Notes: a model not told the origin generated them from the sequence alone. Shown: positions 32,394-41,639, numbered from the stretch's first letter. The stretch is 64,000 nt of DNA from Desmospora activa DSM 45169 (GCF_003046315.1 NZ_PZZP01000001.1:62001-126000), one strand, 5' to 3'. Numbers and translations are program-made.

Positions 32394-32416
32394 GACCGCG
32401 GCGGGCGGTCTTTTTT
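32394..32416 (+). terminator. terminator of panE
   Basis: GACCGC and GCGGTC form a six-bp stem with a five-base loop, then six T. Confidence 0.85.
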
Positions 32417-32647
32417 ATTGTGTGATGAAAAGATACCAGGGTAGTACGTGTCGCTTTATTGGTGTTATCTTGCGATATGTTGGTCTAATCAATACTTCAG
32501 TTCCAGATATCCATGGGTGAAGAACTACCGCGGTAGGTGTTCTATTTTAACGGATGGTTAAGGAGAGTTTTACGGGAGTGTCAAGTATTAAAACTTTCCA
32601 ATCCTTTGCTATAATTAAGATAGACTATTTTCAAGTTGGAGGGTGCT
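32417..32647 (+). promoter_or_regulatory. hsd operon upstream region with extended -10 promoter
   Basis: TATAAT at 32610-32615 is preceded by TGC, giving an extended -10; no good -35 is seen. A perfect palindrome CTACCGCGGTAG lies at 32525-32536. Otherwise the region holds no gene. Confidence 0.55.
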
Positions 32648-35600
32648 ATGAGAGAGAGTAACTTTCAGTTTCTTCAACAACGGTGGCCTCTTCTAACAAC
32701 ATTGGGAAAAGCAGCTGAGCGCAATCTTCACCATGATCCCAACACGACTTTGTATAAAGTGCGTCTGTTTGGGGAGACAATGGCTAAATTTATCTATGAA
32801 GAAGAAGGATTGGGTGAACCTTATCCCCGTACACAATATGAACGCTTACGTGCCTTGCGGCGGGAAGCGGATGTGCCGCAAGAGGTGGTCGGGATGTTGC
32901 ATTCGATAAGGGAGAAGGGAAATCCCGCTGTTCATGATGCAGTTGGTACATATGAAGAAGGAGAAGTCGTTTTAAAGACATCTCATAAATTAGCCATATG
33001 GCTGATGCAAACCTACGGTGAATGGCAATACGAACCAGCGAAATATCGAAAACCGGCTCCGATACCGGAACCGGAAGAAATTCGTCAGCAGCTGGAGGCG
33101 GAGTTTCAGCGCGAACAAGAGCGACTGGAACAAAAATTTGAACAAGAACTGGAGCGGATTCGAAAGGAATCCCGCAACCAAGCGGCAATTTTGGAGCGAC
33201 GAAAACAAGCGCGTGCGGCGGCAAAACGTCTGCAGCTATCAGAAGAAGAGACCCGTCGCCTTATCGATAAACAGCTGGAGCAAGCAGGGTGGGAAGTGAA
33301 TTCACGCAACCTGCGCTATGCTCATGGTGCCCGTCCGGAAAAAGGGGAAAATCGCGCCATCGCCGAATGGCCGACAACGACTGGCAAGGCTGACTATGCC
33401 CTTTTTATCGGATTGCAGCTGGTCGGTTTGGTGGAAGCCAAAAGCATCGATGAAGATATCCCTTCCCACTTGGATCAAGCGAAGCGCTATGCCCAGAGTA
33501 TTGAGAAAATCGAGGGAGAAGAGGTTCTAGGCCCCTGGGGAGATTATCGCGTTCCATTTATATTTGCGACAAATGGGCGGGAGTATTTTAAACAGGTGGA
33601 AGAGAAGTCAGGCATTTGGTATCAAGACCTCCGCAGTCGTAACAATCACTCCCGTGCCCTTCCCGCCTGGTTTTCTCCACGGGATCTAAAAGAGAAGTTG
33701 GAGCGGGAGGCTGAGAACGCCCAAGCCAAACTTCAGGATGAGCCCCTTGATTACCTGAAGTTGCGCCCATATCAGGAAGAGGCGATCCTGGCGGTTGAGC
33801 AGGCAGTCCAAAAAGGAAAGCGTAAGATCCTACTTTCCATGGCGACTGGCACTGGAAAAACCCGTACAGCGATCGGATTATTGTACCGTCTGATCAAGAC
33901 CAAGACCTTTCGGCGCGTTTTGTTCCTGGTCGATCGGAAAGCTTTGGGAAGGCAAGCGAAAGAGGCTTTTGAGGAGTCTCCCTTAGAAAACCTGCGCACC
34001 TTTAACCAAATTTTTGAGTTGCAAGGTTTAAAGGAGAAAGAGCCCAACGCGGAGACCAAGGTTCATATCCAAACCGTGCAGGGAATGATTCATCGACTCT
34101 TTAAACAGGATGAGAGCAATCGGATTCCTTCCGTGGGCTTATATGATTGCATCATTGTCGATGAAGCCCATCGTGGATACAAATTGGATAAAGAGATGAC
34201 CGAGACAGAGATGAAATTTCGCGATTTACAAGATTACATCAGCCAATATGGACGGGTGCTGGATTATTTTGATGCCGTCAAAATTGGACTTACCGCTACC
34301 CCTGCTTTGCATACACAACAGATTTTTGGTTCGCCGGCATACAACTACGGGTATACCGAAGCAGTGGTGGACGGCTATCTGATCGACCATACTCCACCCC
34401 ATCAGCTTACCACCAAGCTGGCAAAAGAGGGAATTCAGTGGAAGCACGGTGAGTCGGTAGAAGTATACAATGCCGACAACTATACCGTGGAGACGATTGA
34501 TCGTTTAGAAGATGAGGTTAACATTGAGGTGGATCAGTTTAACCGTGATGTAATTACTGAATCCTTTAACGAGACGGTGCTGGATGAGCTGGTTCAACAC
34601 ATCGACCTGGACAACGGAAAGAAGGCGCTAATTTTTGCTGTTGATAATGATCATGCCGATCTGGTGGTAAAGATCCTGAAGAAAAAGCTGGTAGAGTGGC
34701 ATCACGATGAAGATGATCGCACAGTGATGAAAATTACCAGCGCCATTGATGATCCTGAGGGTGCGATTACACGATTTAAAAATGAAGAGTATCCCAAGGT
34801 AGCAGTAACAGTCGATCTGCTAACAACCGGGATCGACATACCGGCGATTTGCACCATCGTTTTCTTGCGGCGGGTGAAATCCCGTATTTTGTATGAACAG
34901 ATGATGGGCCGTGCCACTCGTCCCTGTGAACGCGTAGGCAAGGAGCATTTTGAAATCTGGGATCCGGTGCGCTTGTATGAATCCCTGGAGCCCTTTTCCA
35001 AGATGAAACCGGCGACAGTAAATCCGCAAACATCCTTTTCCCAATTGGTGGCGGAGTTGCGGGAAGTGGATGACGCTGACTTAAAAAAACGGTATAGTAA
35101 TACCCTAGTGTCTAAACTGAGTCGTAAGCGTCGCTATTTCCAGGAGCAGGATCGAGAAGAGTTTCAAGATCTCTGTGGTCAGAGTGAGGATGAGTTTGCA
35201 GCGTGGTTGCAGACCGCTTCACCACAAGAAGTGGGAGAGAAATTAGAAAAAGAGGGGCCGCTACTTGAGTTTCTCGACCAACGTACACCGCAACCCCGTC
35301 GCAAATATATCTCCAATCATCAGGATGAACTTCTCAGCCATGGACGGGGATACGGCAATGCGGAGAAGCCCGAGGAGTACTTGGCGGAATTTAACCGTTT
35401 TCTGCATGAGAATGAAAACCGCATTCCCGCTCTAAAACTGGTATGCCAACGTCCCTCGGATTTAACTCGGGAGTCCCTGAAGGAGCTGCGTCGAGAGTTG
35501 GCCAGGGCAGGTTACCGCGAAGCCAATTTGCGAACCGCCTGGAGCGAGACGACACAAGAGGAGATCGCCGCCGATATTATCGGTTTTATCCGACAGCAGA

Positions 35601-35875
35601 TGTTGCGTGAACCATTGGTCTCCCGTGAAGAGCGGGTGCGGGGTGTGATGGAGAGACTGCGCCGATCCCGCCAGTGGAAACCGTTGCAAAAACGTTGGCT
35701 CGACTGGATCGAGAAAGCCCTGATCCATTATAGTGTGCTTGGTCCTGATGCCCAGCAAGCATTTGATAAGGAACCTTTTATCAGTAATGGCGGATACAGA
35801 CAAATTGAAAAAGTGTTTGGCAAAGGGCAGGCACAAACCTTGTTAAACCAGATTAACCGCGATCTTTTTGCTTAA
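32648..35875 (+). CDS. hsdR: type I restriction endonuclease, R (restriction/translocase) subunit
   Basis: A 1075-residue HsdR. The N-terminal ~120 residues resemble a DUF4145-type region; a charged coiled coil lies at about 145-205. The nuclease domain has the PD-(D/E)xK-like GKADYALFIG..GLVEAK. The SF2 translocase carries MATGTGKTRTAI (Walker A), IIVDEAHRGY (DEAH), KIGLTATPAL and the QMMGRATRPC motif VI. The C-terminal part would bind the methylase core. It cuts unmodified DNA after translocation. The start ATG 32648 follows GGAGGGTGCT. It is first in an hsdRMS operon. Confidence 0.95.
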   Translation: MRESNFQFLQQRWPLLTTLGKAAERNLHHDPNTTLYKVRLFGETMAKFIYEEEGLGEPYPRTQYERLRALRREADVPQEVVGMLHSIREKGNPAVHDAVGTYEEGEVVLKTSHKLAIWLMQTYGEWQYEPAKYRKPAPIPEPEEIRQQLEAEFQREQERLEQKFEQELERIRKESRNQAAILERRKQARAAAKRLQLSEEETRRLIDKQLEQAGWEVNSRNLRYAHGARPEKGENRAIAEWPTTTGKADYALFIGLQLVGLVEAKSIDEDIPSHLDQAKRYAQSIEKIEGEEVLGPWGDYRVPFIFATNGREYFKQVEEKSGIWYQDLRSRNNHSRALPAWFSPRDLKEKLEREAENAQAKLQDEPLDYLKLRPYQEEAILAVEQAVQKGKRKILLSMATGTGKTRTAIGLLYRLIKTKTFRRVLFLVDRKALGRQAKEAFEESPLENLRTFNQIFELQGLKEKEPNAETKVHIQTVQGMIHRLFKQDESNRIPSVGLYDCIIVDEAHRGYKLDKEMTETEMKFRDLQDYISQYGRVLDYFDAVKIGLTATPALHTQQIFGSPAYNYGYTEAVVDGYLIDHTPPHQLTTKLAKEGIQWKHGESVEVYNADNYTVETIDRLEDEVNIEVDQFNRDVITESFNETVLDELVQHIDLDNGKKALIFAVDNDHADLVVKILKKKLVEWHHDEDDRTVMKITSAIDDPEGAITRFKNEEYPKVAVTVDLLTTGIDIPAICTIVFLRRVKSRILYEQMMGRATRPCERVGKEHFEIWDPVRLYESLEPFSKMKPATVNPQTSFSQLVAELREVDDADLKKRYSNTLVSKLSRKRRYFQEQDREEFQDLCGQSEDEFAAWLQTASPQEVGEKLEKEGPLLEFLDQRTPQPRRKYISNHQDELLSHGRGYGNAEKPEEYLAEFNRFLHENENRIPALKLVCQRPSDLTRESLKELRRELARAGYREANLRTAWSETTQEEIAADIIGFIRQQMLREPLVSREERVRGVMERLRRSRQWKPLQKRWLDWIEKALIHYSVLGPDAQQAFDKEPFISNGGYRQIEKVFGKGQAQTLLNQINRDLFA

Positions 35876-35899
35876 AGAGAGAAAGGACTGACACCTTGG

Positions 35900-37321
35900 A
35901 TGAACACCCAAGAAATCGTACAAAAGCTGTGGAATCTCTGTAATGTCCTGCGTGACGACGGGATCACCTATCATCAGTACGTGACTGAGCTCACGTACAT
36001 TCTTTTTCTTAAAATGATGAATGAGCGCGGACAGGAAGAGGCCATCCCGGAAAAATATCGTTGGCACCAACTGTGCTCCCTCCATGGGGAAGAAATGTAC
36101 AAACATTATCGTGCACTGCTCACTCACTTAGGCACCGAGGCGGAAGATGAGCTGATTCGCCAAATCTATCACAACGCTTCTACTAATATTGACCAGCCCA
36201 AAAACCTGGAGAAGATTATCCGCTCCATCGATGATCTTGATTGGTACAGTGCCCGCGAAGAAGGGCTTGGCAATTTGTATGAGGGACTGTTGGAGAAAAA
36301 CGCCAGCGAAAAGAAATCAGGTGCCGGTCAATACTTTACTCCACGGCCCCTGATCGATGTGATGGTAAAACTGATCGACCCCCAACCCGGCGAGCGTTGC
36401 AATGATCCTGCCGCCGGCACCTTTGGCTTTATGATTGCTGCGGATCAGCATGTGAAGAACAAGACAGACAATTACTACGATGTATTGAAGTTACGAACCT
36501 TTCAGGTTCATGAAGCCTTCAGTGGCTGTGAATTGGTACAGGAGACCCATCGCCTCGCCTTGATGAACGCCCGTCTGCACGGAATTGAAGGCAAAATCCA
36601 TCTGGGAGACTCCCTCTCCAGTATCGGGATGCAAATGGATGAGATGGATGTCATCCTCACCAATCCACCCTTTGGAACCAAGCGGGGCGGAGAGCGGCCG
36701 GCGCGGGATGATCTTACCTTTCCCAGCACCAACAAACAGCTTAATTTCCTTCAACATATCTACCGGGCGTTGAAGCAAAACGAGAAAGCCCGTGCCGCCG
36801 TCGTCCTACCGGATAATGTTCTGTTTGAAGATGGAGTCGGCCGCCAAGTACGGGAAGACCTGATGAACAAGTGTCGACTCCATACGATTCTGCGCCTGCC
36901 TACTGGCATCTTCTACGCGCAAGGTGTTAAAACCAATGTGCTCTTCTTTGAACGGGGCAGCACCGATACGGGCAATACCGAAGAAGTCTGGTTTTATGAC
37001 CTACGCACCAACATGCCCAGCTTTGGCAAGCGCAACGCTCTCACCGAAGCTCACTTTGACGACTTTGTCAAAGCCTACACCGCCACCGACCGTACCCAAG
37101 TGGAAGATACACGCTGGTCCCGCTTTACCCGCGAAGAAATCCGAGCCAAGGGAGACACCCTCGACCTGGGACTGATCGTCGACGAATCCCTTTCTGTATA
37201 CGAAAACCTCCCCGACCCCATCGACTCCGCCGAAGAAGCCATCGCCAAACTGGAACGCGCCACCAGCCTGTTAAACGAAGTGGTGACGGAGTTGAAAAAA
37301 GCGGAGGGGGTGAAGAAGTGA
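35900..37321 (+). CDS. hsdM: type I DNA methyltransferase, M subunit
   Basis: A 473-residue HsdM. The N-terminal helical domain is followed by the methylase domain with the SAM-binding DPAAGTFGFMI and the catalytic motif IV LTNPPFG (NPPF, adenine-N6). GQYFTPRPLID precedes motif I as usual. It modifies the host sites and forms the M2S core. It starts 24 bases after hsdR and its stop overlaps the hsdS GTG by four bases. Confidence 0.95.
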   Translation: MNTQEIVQKLWNLCNVLRDDGITYHQYVTELTYILFLKMMNERGQEEAIPEKYRWHQLCSLHGEEMYKHYRALLTHLGTEAEDELIRQIYHNASTNIDQPKNLEKIIRSIDDLDWYSAREEGLGNLYEGLLEKNASEKKSGAGQYFTPRPLIDVMVKLIDPQPGERCNDPAAGTFGFMIAADQHVKNKTDNYYDVLKLRTFQVHEAFSGCELVQETHRLALMNARLHGIEGKIHLGDSLSSIGMQMDEMDVILTNPPFGTKRGGERPARDDLTFPSTNKQLNFLQHIYRALKQNEKARAAVVLPDNVLFEDGVGRQVREDLMNKCRLHTILRLPTGIFYAQGVKTNVLFFERGSTDTGNTEEVWFYDLRTNMPSFGKRNALTEAHFDDFVKAYTATDRTQVEDTRWSRFTREEIRAKGDTLDLGLIVDESLSVYENLPDPIDSAEEAIAKLERATSLLNEVVTELKKAEGVKK

Positions 37322-38856
37322 GTCGCAAAAAGAAACAGACAAAGTCAATGGAGGAGCTATTGCAGGAAGCTCTGGTGCCGAAGGAGGAGCAGCCGTATGA
37401 TGTGCCGGAGAATTGGGTGTGGGTAAGGTTATTAAATGGAGTAGTAAGTTGTCTAGATAAGTTTAGAAAACCTGTTAATGCACGTGAAAGGGAATTAAGA
37501 AAAGGAGATATTCCCTACTATGGTGCTACTGGGCAAGTTGGTTGGATTGATGATTATTTGACTAACGAAGAACTGGTGCTTGTTGGCGAGGATGGAGCCC
37601 CATTTTTAGATCCTATAAAACCGAAAGCTTATAGAATTGAAGGGAAAGCATGGGTTAACAATCATGCTCATATTCTTAAATCCAGCTTTGGGAGTGTGGG
37701 TAACAGGTTTTTAACCTATTACTTGAATCAATTTAATTATAATGGATTCGTTACCGGTACAACGAGACTAAAATTAACACAAGCAAAGCTGAAGCAAATC
37801 CCCTTCCCCCTCCCCCCTCTTCCGGAACAAAAACGAATCGTCAACCGTGTTGAATCCCTACTTGGGAAAATCGACGAGGCGAAGCAACTGATTAAAGAAG
37901 CACAGGAAAGTTTTGAACAACGTCGCGCCGCCATCCTTGCCCGTGCCTTCTGCGGAGAACTGACCCGCACTTGGCGGGAACAAAACCCCGACATCGAACC
38001 CGCCGACCGATTGCTGGAACGGATTCGGGAAGAGAAGGCTCAATCGGAGACGTTGAAGCGTGGACGGAAAAAGAGTGGTGATTTGTCACCGATTGATCCA
38101 CCTTATGAGTTGCCGGAGGGATGGACGTGGGTGCGGTTGGGGGAGATTGCAGAGAGTACGGTTTACGGTACATCTACAAAAACGAATGATGAAGCGAATG
38201 GAATTCCTGTAATAAGAATGGGGAACATTCAATATGGAGAAATTGATCTGACCAATTTACGTTATTTGCCCAGTGATCATCCAGATATAGAGAAATATCA
38301 ATTGGAAGAAAATGATTTATTGTTTAACCGGACGAATAGCTATGAACTTGTTGGAAAAACCGGTATCGTCAGATCCCAACATGCTGGGAAAATGACATTT
38401 GCCTCATACTTGGTAAGAGTTCGTTTATATTGCAAGGATTTATTGGCCCAATATATTTGTTACTACATTAACAGTGTTGATGGGCGAAATCATCTACTAT
38501 CAACAGTGACTCAACAAGTGGGTCAAGCAAATATAAATGCTACAAAATTGCTCGGTTTACCTGTTCCTTTACCACCAGAAAATGAATTGATCCATCTGAA
38601 CAGATTATTACAACAGGTATTTAAAATAGAAGAAGAAAGTAAAAGTGCACTTACATCCTTTGATTTTACTATTCTCACCCAATCCATCCTCGCCCGCGCC
38701 TTCCGTGGCGAACTGGGCACCAACGACTCCTCAGAGGAGAACGCCTTAGAACTCCTCAAACAAACCTTGGCAGAGCAACATGGACTGGCTTACGAGCAGA
38801 CCCCAAAGCATACTCTATTGGCTGCAGAGCAAGGAGAATTATATAAAATCACATGA
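37318..38856 (+). CDS. hsdS: type I restriction specificity subunit, S
   Basis: A 512-residue HsdS with two target-recognition domains. TRD1 starts near PENWVWVRLLNGVVS and TRD2 near PEGWTWVRLGEIAES, each followed by a conserved helical spacer (PLPPLPEQKRIVNRVESLL and a partner near PPENELIHLNRLLQQ) and an ILARAF.GELG/T motif. The TRDs are visibly more AT-rich than the spacers, as expected if TRDs are exchanged by recombination. It starts at GTG overlapping hsdM and ends near a repeat shared with 43488-43516. Confidence 0.93.
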   Translation: MSRKKKQTKSMEELLQEALVPKEEQPYDVPENWVWVRLLNGVVSCLDKFRKPVNARERELRKGDIPYYGATGQVGWIDDYLTNEELVLVGEDGAPFLDPIKPKAYRIEGKAWVNNHAHILKSSFGSVGNRFLTYYLNQFNYNGFVTGTTRLKLTQAKLKQIPFPLPPLPEQKRIVNRVESLLGKIDEAKQLIKEAQESFEQRRAAILARAFCGELTRTWREQNPDIEPADRLLERIREEKAQSETLKRGRKKSGDLSPIDPPYELPEGWTWVRLGEIAESTVYGTSTKTNDEANGIPVIRMGNIQYGEIDLTNLRYLPSDHPDIEKYQLEENDLLFNRTNSYELVGKTGIVRSQHAGKMTFASYLVRVRLYCKDLLAQYICYYINSVDGRNHLLSTVTQQVGQANINATKLLGLPVPLPPENELIHLNRLLQQVFKIEEESKSALTSFDFTILTQSILARAFRGELGTNDSSEENALELLKQTLAEQHGLAYEQTPKHTLLAAEQGELYKIT

Positions 38857-38868
38857 GACGGAGTCGCT
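38840..38868 (+). repeat. 29-bp direct repeat, copy 1
   Basis: TATATAAAATCA, C, ATGAGACGGAGTCGCT recurs at 43488-43516 with a single base difference (G for C). This copy covers the hsdS stop codon and the left arm of the operon terminator. Confidence 0.85.
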
Positions 38869-38884
38869 GACTCTGTCTTCTTTT
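38857..38884 (+). terminator. terminator of the hsd operon
   Basis: GACGGAGTC and GACTCTGTC pair (one G-U) around GCT, followed by TTCTTTTCTT. Confidence 0.75.
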
Positions 38885-38980
38885 CTTATGAAGAAATAAC
38901 TACGCTAATATTAAAAAGAAGCCCAGGATCGTTATTCTCATAACACCCTTGACTCCCTGGATGAAAAATGAAACCCACTT

Positions 38981-39121
38981 CTATGTTGAAAAAATACTTC
39001 GTGTGACACACTCGTGAAAGTTATCCGGAAATCCATTCTTCCAGTTTAATTTTCGGATTCGATACTGTATACAGCCTGCATCTCCCCAGTACATATCCGT
39101 TTCAGGGTCTGAGTCAATTTG
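38981..39121 (-). pseudogene. 3' fragment of the DUF1963 (YwqG-like) gene, cut off by the insertion
   Basis: On the minus strand, just past the right end of the tnpB element, 46 codons run open to TAG. They start QIDSDPETDMYWGDAGCIQY, which is the expected DUF1963 C-terminal motif (LLQIDSD..GDAG). The 5' part at 40854-41552 ends in ...NWPLLQ at the other side of the insertion. The two join in frame if the insertion is removed. Confidence 0.88.
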
Positions 39122-39123
39122 CA

Positions 39124-39284
39124 TTGAGACTCCACACGCCTGAAGGCGTGGGATTCTTGGGTAGTTCGCGCCCTCAGTCCATTTCTGTTTCGGACAACTC
39201 CCAAGTTCAGGGCGGTCTCATCAGCCCGTCCCATGCAGTTAGAAGTGTACCCACATGGGCGGCGTACCTGTTACCAGTACGCTA
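39124..39284 (-). ncRNA. tnpB right end / predicted omega RNA (copy A)
   Basis: This segment overlaps the tnpB stop and runs to the element end (...GTGGAGTCTCAA). It can fold into stems GCGTAC/GTACGC (39262-39282), CCCATG/CATGGG, CGCCC/GGGCG and a terminal CACGCC/GGCGTG hairpin. TnpB guide RNAs come from exactly this place. The guide would be the flanking sequence beginning TGCAAATTGACTC, from the split host gene. Confidence 0.7.
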
Positions 39285-40337
39285 GGGTGCAAGGCCGGAG
39301 ATGGCTTTTCCGATATTGATGGCTCCGTTTAAATCGGCATGGCAGTCATAGCCACATTTTTTGCATTGAAAACGAAGCCCCTGTCGATTCCGCTTCTCCC
39401 TGTGTCCACACTTACACGTCTGGCTCGTGTATTCAGGGTTCACTTCTTCAAAGCGGATTCCAGCCATTTCCGCCTTGTACCGAATAAAGGCTTTTAATTG
39501 GTAGAAAGACCATGAATGCATGCTTCTTCCCGGTTCTCTTTTTGACTGGGCTCGGTTACGGATATCTGTCAGGTCTTCCATGCGGATCGTTCCCACACCG
39601 TGGGTGATCGCGAAGTTGACCAATTGACGGCTGATTTGATGATTCAGGTTCTTCATCCAGCGAGATTCTTTGTTTTTGGATTGGCGGATCGCTTGTAATT
39701 TCTTGTTCTTTCCTAACTTTCTTCTCCGTGAGAAAAAGAAGCGCCGAACAAAGGCACAGGGACTTCCTTTGAAAAACAGCGATTGTGTCCCCACACTACT
39801 GACAGCGAGATAGCGAAGTCCAAGGTCAATCCCCATCACTTTTTTCTTGGTGGTTGCTTCCACTTCCCAGGTGAGGGGGAGGGCCATATACCATTTCCGC
39901 TTCTTTTGATAGAGCTTCGCCGCCCCAAGTTTCACCGACCCCTGCACGATTTTCTCTAACCACGCTTGCTGAAAGGGACGAGTAACCACAGGAACGCCAA
40001 TCCTTTTTTCGAGGGTGGGAAAGGAGACGGTATAGAAATCCCCACTTTTCTCCACCTTGAAATTTTGGTTGTTAAAGCAACACCACATCTTACGAAACGT
40101 TTTTGCACGTTGCTTTTTCTTCTGGGACTTCACTTCGCGAATCGTTTGATTCACAACCGCAGACGGAAAGGGATCGGAGGAAAACTCCTTGAAAATCTTG
40201 CTGGTTGCCTGATTGACCTCAGGGTGTAGGAGAAGCCAGGTCGCAAACTCCGTATTGATTGCAGTCATTTGCCGATACATGGTTTGTTTCGCTTCCGTCG
40301 GCTTAAACAGCTCAAGCCGTAGTGTGATGGTGGGCAT
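39282..40337 (-). CDS. tnpB: RNA-guided endonuclease TnpB of the IS200/IS605 family
   Basis: A 351-residue TnpB. All RuvC acidic residues are visible: Asp in VMGIDLGLRYLAV, Glu in TIRMEDLTDI, and Asp in CHADLNGAINIG. The zinc ribbon is complete (CKCGH..FQCKKCGYD). It should be an active omega-RNA-guided DNA nuclease. A longer frame runs back to 40574 through the upstream right-end copy, but AAGGGGGTGATAAA before ATG 40337 and the MPTITLRLELFKPTE start mark the true N-terminus. The stop codon lies at the edge of the omega-RNA region. Confidence 0.93.
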   Translation of the reverse strand: MPTITLRLELFKPTEAKQTMYRQMTAINTEFATWLLLHPEVNQATSKIFKEFSSDPFPSAVVNQTIREVKSQKKKQRAKTFRKMWCCFNNQNFKVEKSGDFYTVSFPTLEKRIGVPVVTRPFQQAWLEKIVQGSVKLGAAKLYQKKRKWYMALPLTWEVEATTKKKVMGIDLGLRYLAVSSVGTQSLFFKGSPCAFVRRFFFSRRRKLGKNKKLQAIRQSKNKESRWMKNLNHQISRQLVNFAITHGVGTIRMEDLTDIRNRAQSKREPGRSMHSWSFYQLKAFIRYKAEMAGIRFEEVNPEYTSQTCKCGHREKRNRQGLRFQCKKCGYDCHADLNGAINIGKAISGLAP

Positions 40338-40462
40338 TTTATCACCCCCTTGTTTTTTGTTCCTCCACATTACGCTTGATTGTGTCACTAGACACTTTTC
40401 CTGCCGTATTGACAAAGAAGGAAGGTGTCCAAAGAGTCTGCAAATGGCGGATATGGTGAACT

Positions 40463-40635
40463 TTGACCACTCCACACGCCTAAAGCCGTGGGATTCTTGG
40501 GTAGTTAACACCCTCAATTCATTTCTGCTTCGGACAACTCCCAAGTTCAGGGGTGTGGCATCACCCCGTCCCATACAGTTCTACAGCCAAGCCGCATGTA
40601 CCCGTATAGGCGGGACACCTGCACCAGTGTCCTAG
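40463..40635 (-). ncRNA. orphan right end / omega-RNA-like copy without its tnpB (copy B)
   Basis: A direct repeat of 39124-39284, roughly three-quarters identical, lying upstream of tnpB. Equivalent stems persist by paired changes: GGACAC/GTGTCC (40613-40632) against GCGTAC/GTACGC in copy A, and CACCC/GGGTG against CGCCC/GGGCG. It ends GTGGAGTGGTCAA, followed by a potential guide AGTTCACCATATCC. The tnpB it once followed is gone beyond 40635. Confidence 0.7.
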
Positions 40636-40857
40636 TCCCTACGTTCCTTTTTAACCCAGCGGAAGGATTGGTTCGCCACTGGAACTCCATACCATAACGT
40701 TTTCAAGGAACAAACCTACTACCAGTGGGATGATAACCGCTCATATGTTCGATTATACAAGAAACGAGTTGCTCTTGCTACCCCTAAAAAGGGGGTTTCG
40801 AGCAACGCCGCCTTTCATCCCACGATTGAAACCGTGGGCTTTCAGACGGCGACTTAC
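40636..40857 (+). other. remnant segment of the older insertion
   Basis: The plus strand is open for over 70 codons after a TAG at 40633, including TPYHNVFKEQTYYQWDD and SYVRLYKKRVALATPKKG, which looks protein-like but which I do not recognise. Its 3' part forms the hairpin CCCACG ATTGAAAC CGTGGG with CTTTC after it, typical of IS200/IS605-type ends. I read it as the remains of the first element at this site. Confidence 0.4.
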
Positions 40858-41552
40858 TGTAAAAGGGGCCAATTATCGACTTCTACTTCCATATAAGGAT
40901 ATCCAAACAACCGACTTTGCGCTGGAAACGGACATAGGTTTTCGATTTCGTCATTTAAATCATAATAACGGTCGGTCACATCCGCTCCAGATATGCTTTC
41001 AATATTATATAATTCATCGGGGGCGCCGCCATCACAAGGAAGCATCCACTCTGCCCAGTAGGAGAGTTGGCATGGATCATAACGATCAAGTCTCTTCCAA
41101 TCCTCTGGGCGAAATCGTACTTTTGACTCATCGTCGATAGTTCGACGGGTGAGTTCATCCACCCTCCCCTTAAAATGAAGGGCATAAAACTGATAATCCT
41201 CTAGGTAGTCATGATCAAAGAAATAGATCCATCCATGTGATGGAAGACGTCCTTCATAATCCCACATGTTTATTTCCGACAGATTTAACTGACTGACAAA
41301 AAAGAGTGGTATCGTTCGTTTATTATATACATTGTAGAAACTTGGCCATTCCCAGTCCTCAGGTAAATCGGGATCGCCACCGATCTTTGACTGCCCGATG
41401 GAAAGTGAGTCGTCGGAAGTACGTTTCATTTTGATTCGAACAGAGTATGCCAATTGCTCTTTCAAAAAGTTTCGGCCCCCTTCCGAAAAGCTGCTTTTGT
41501 CAATGAGTTCAGACGATTTCTGTCTCGCTTCCTCGATGTAGTGCTTAATCAA
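40854..41552 (-). pseudogene. 5' part of a DUF1963 (YwqG-like) gene, interrupted by the insertion
   Basis: The 232-residue reading frame has the DUF1963 features SKIGGDPDLPEDWEWP, IPLFFVSQLNLSEI and QSRLFGYPYMEVEV, but stops right after NWPLLQ, where homologues continue with IDSD. The stop codon belongs to the inserted DNA. The missing C-terminus is at 38981-39121. DUF1963 proteins occur in toxin-immunity loci and elsewhere; the function is unknown. The start is TTG 41552 after AAGGTGAGATA. The truncated product may be non-functional. Confidence 0.88.
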
Positions 41553-41639
41553 CTCAATATCTCACCTTCGCTTTAAAAGCTATCATGATATATAGTTTAC
41601 ATTACGAACTTATGTTTGTGAAGTGGGTGGGTTCTCTAA

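Larger units (their letters stand above)
39122..40857 (-). mobile_element. composite IS200/IS605-family insertion (tnpB only, two right-end copies)
   Basis: About 1.74 kb separates the two parts of the DUF1963 gene. It contains, on the minus strand, an outer CCCACGGTTTCAATCGTGGG hairpin (40811-40838 area), a tnpB-less right-end copy (40463-40635), tnpB, and its own right end (39124-39284). No tnpA is present, so movement would need a transposase in trans. The layout suggests one element inserted against the right end of an older one. Confidence 0.8.

Noticed and set aside
39046-39234. 62-codon minus-strand ORF beside tnpB
   Set aside because: It is a translation of the right-end/omega-RNA repeat; the same peptide pattern appears in the N-terminal extension of the long tnpB frame. 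The real reading here is the DUF1963 3' fragment in another frame.
40338-40574. N-terminal extension of the tnpB frame
   Set aside because: It translates the orphan right-end copy; a good ribosome site and the typical TnpB start lie at 40337.
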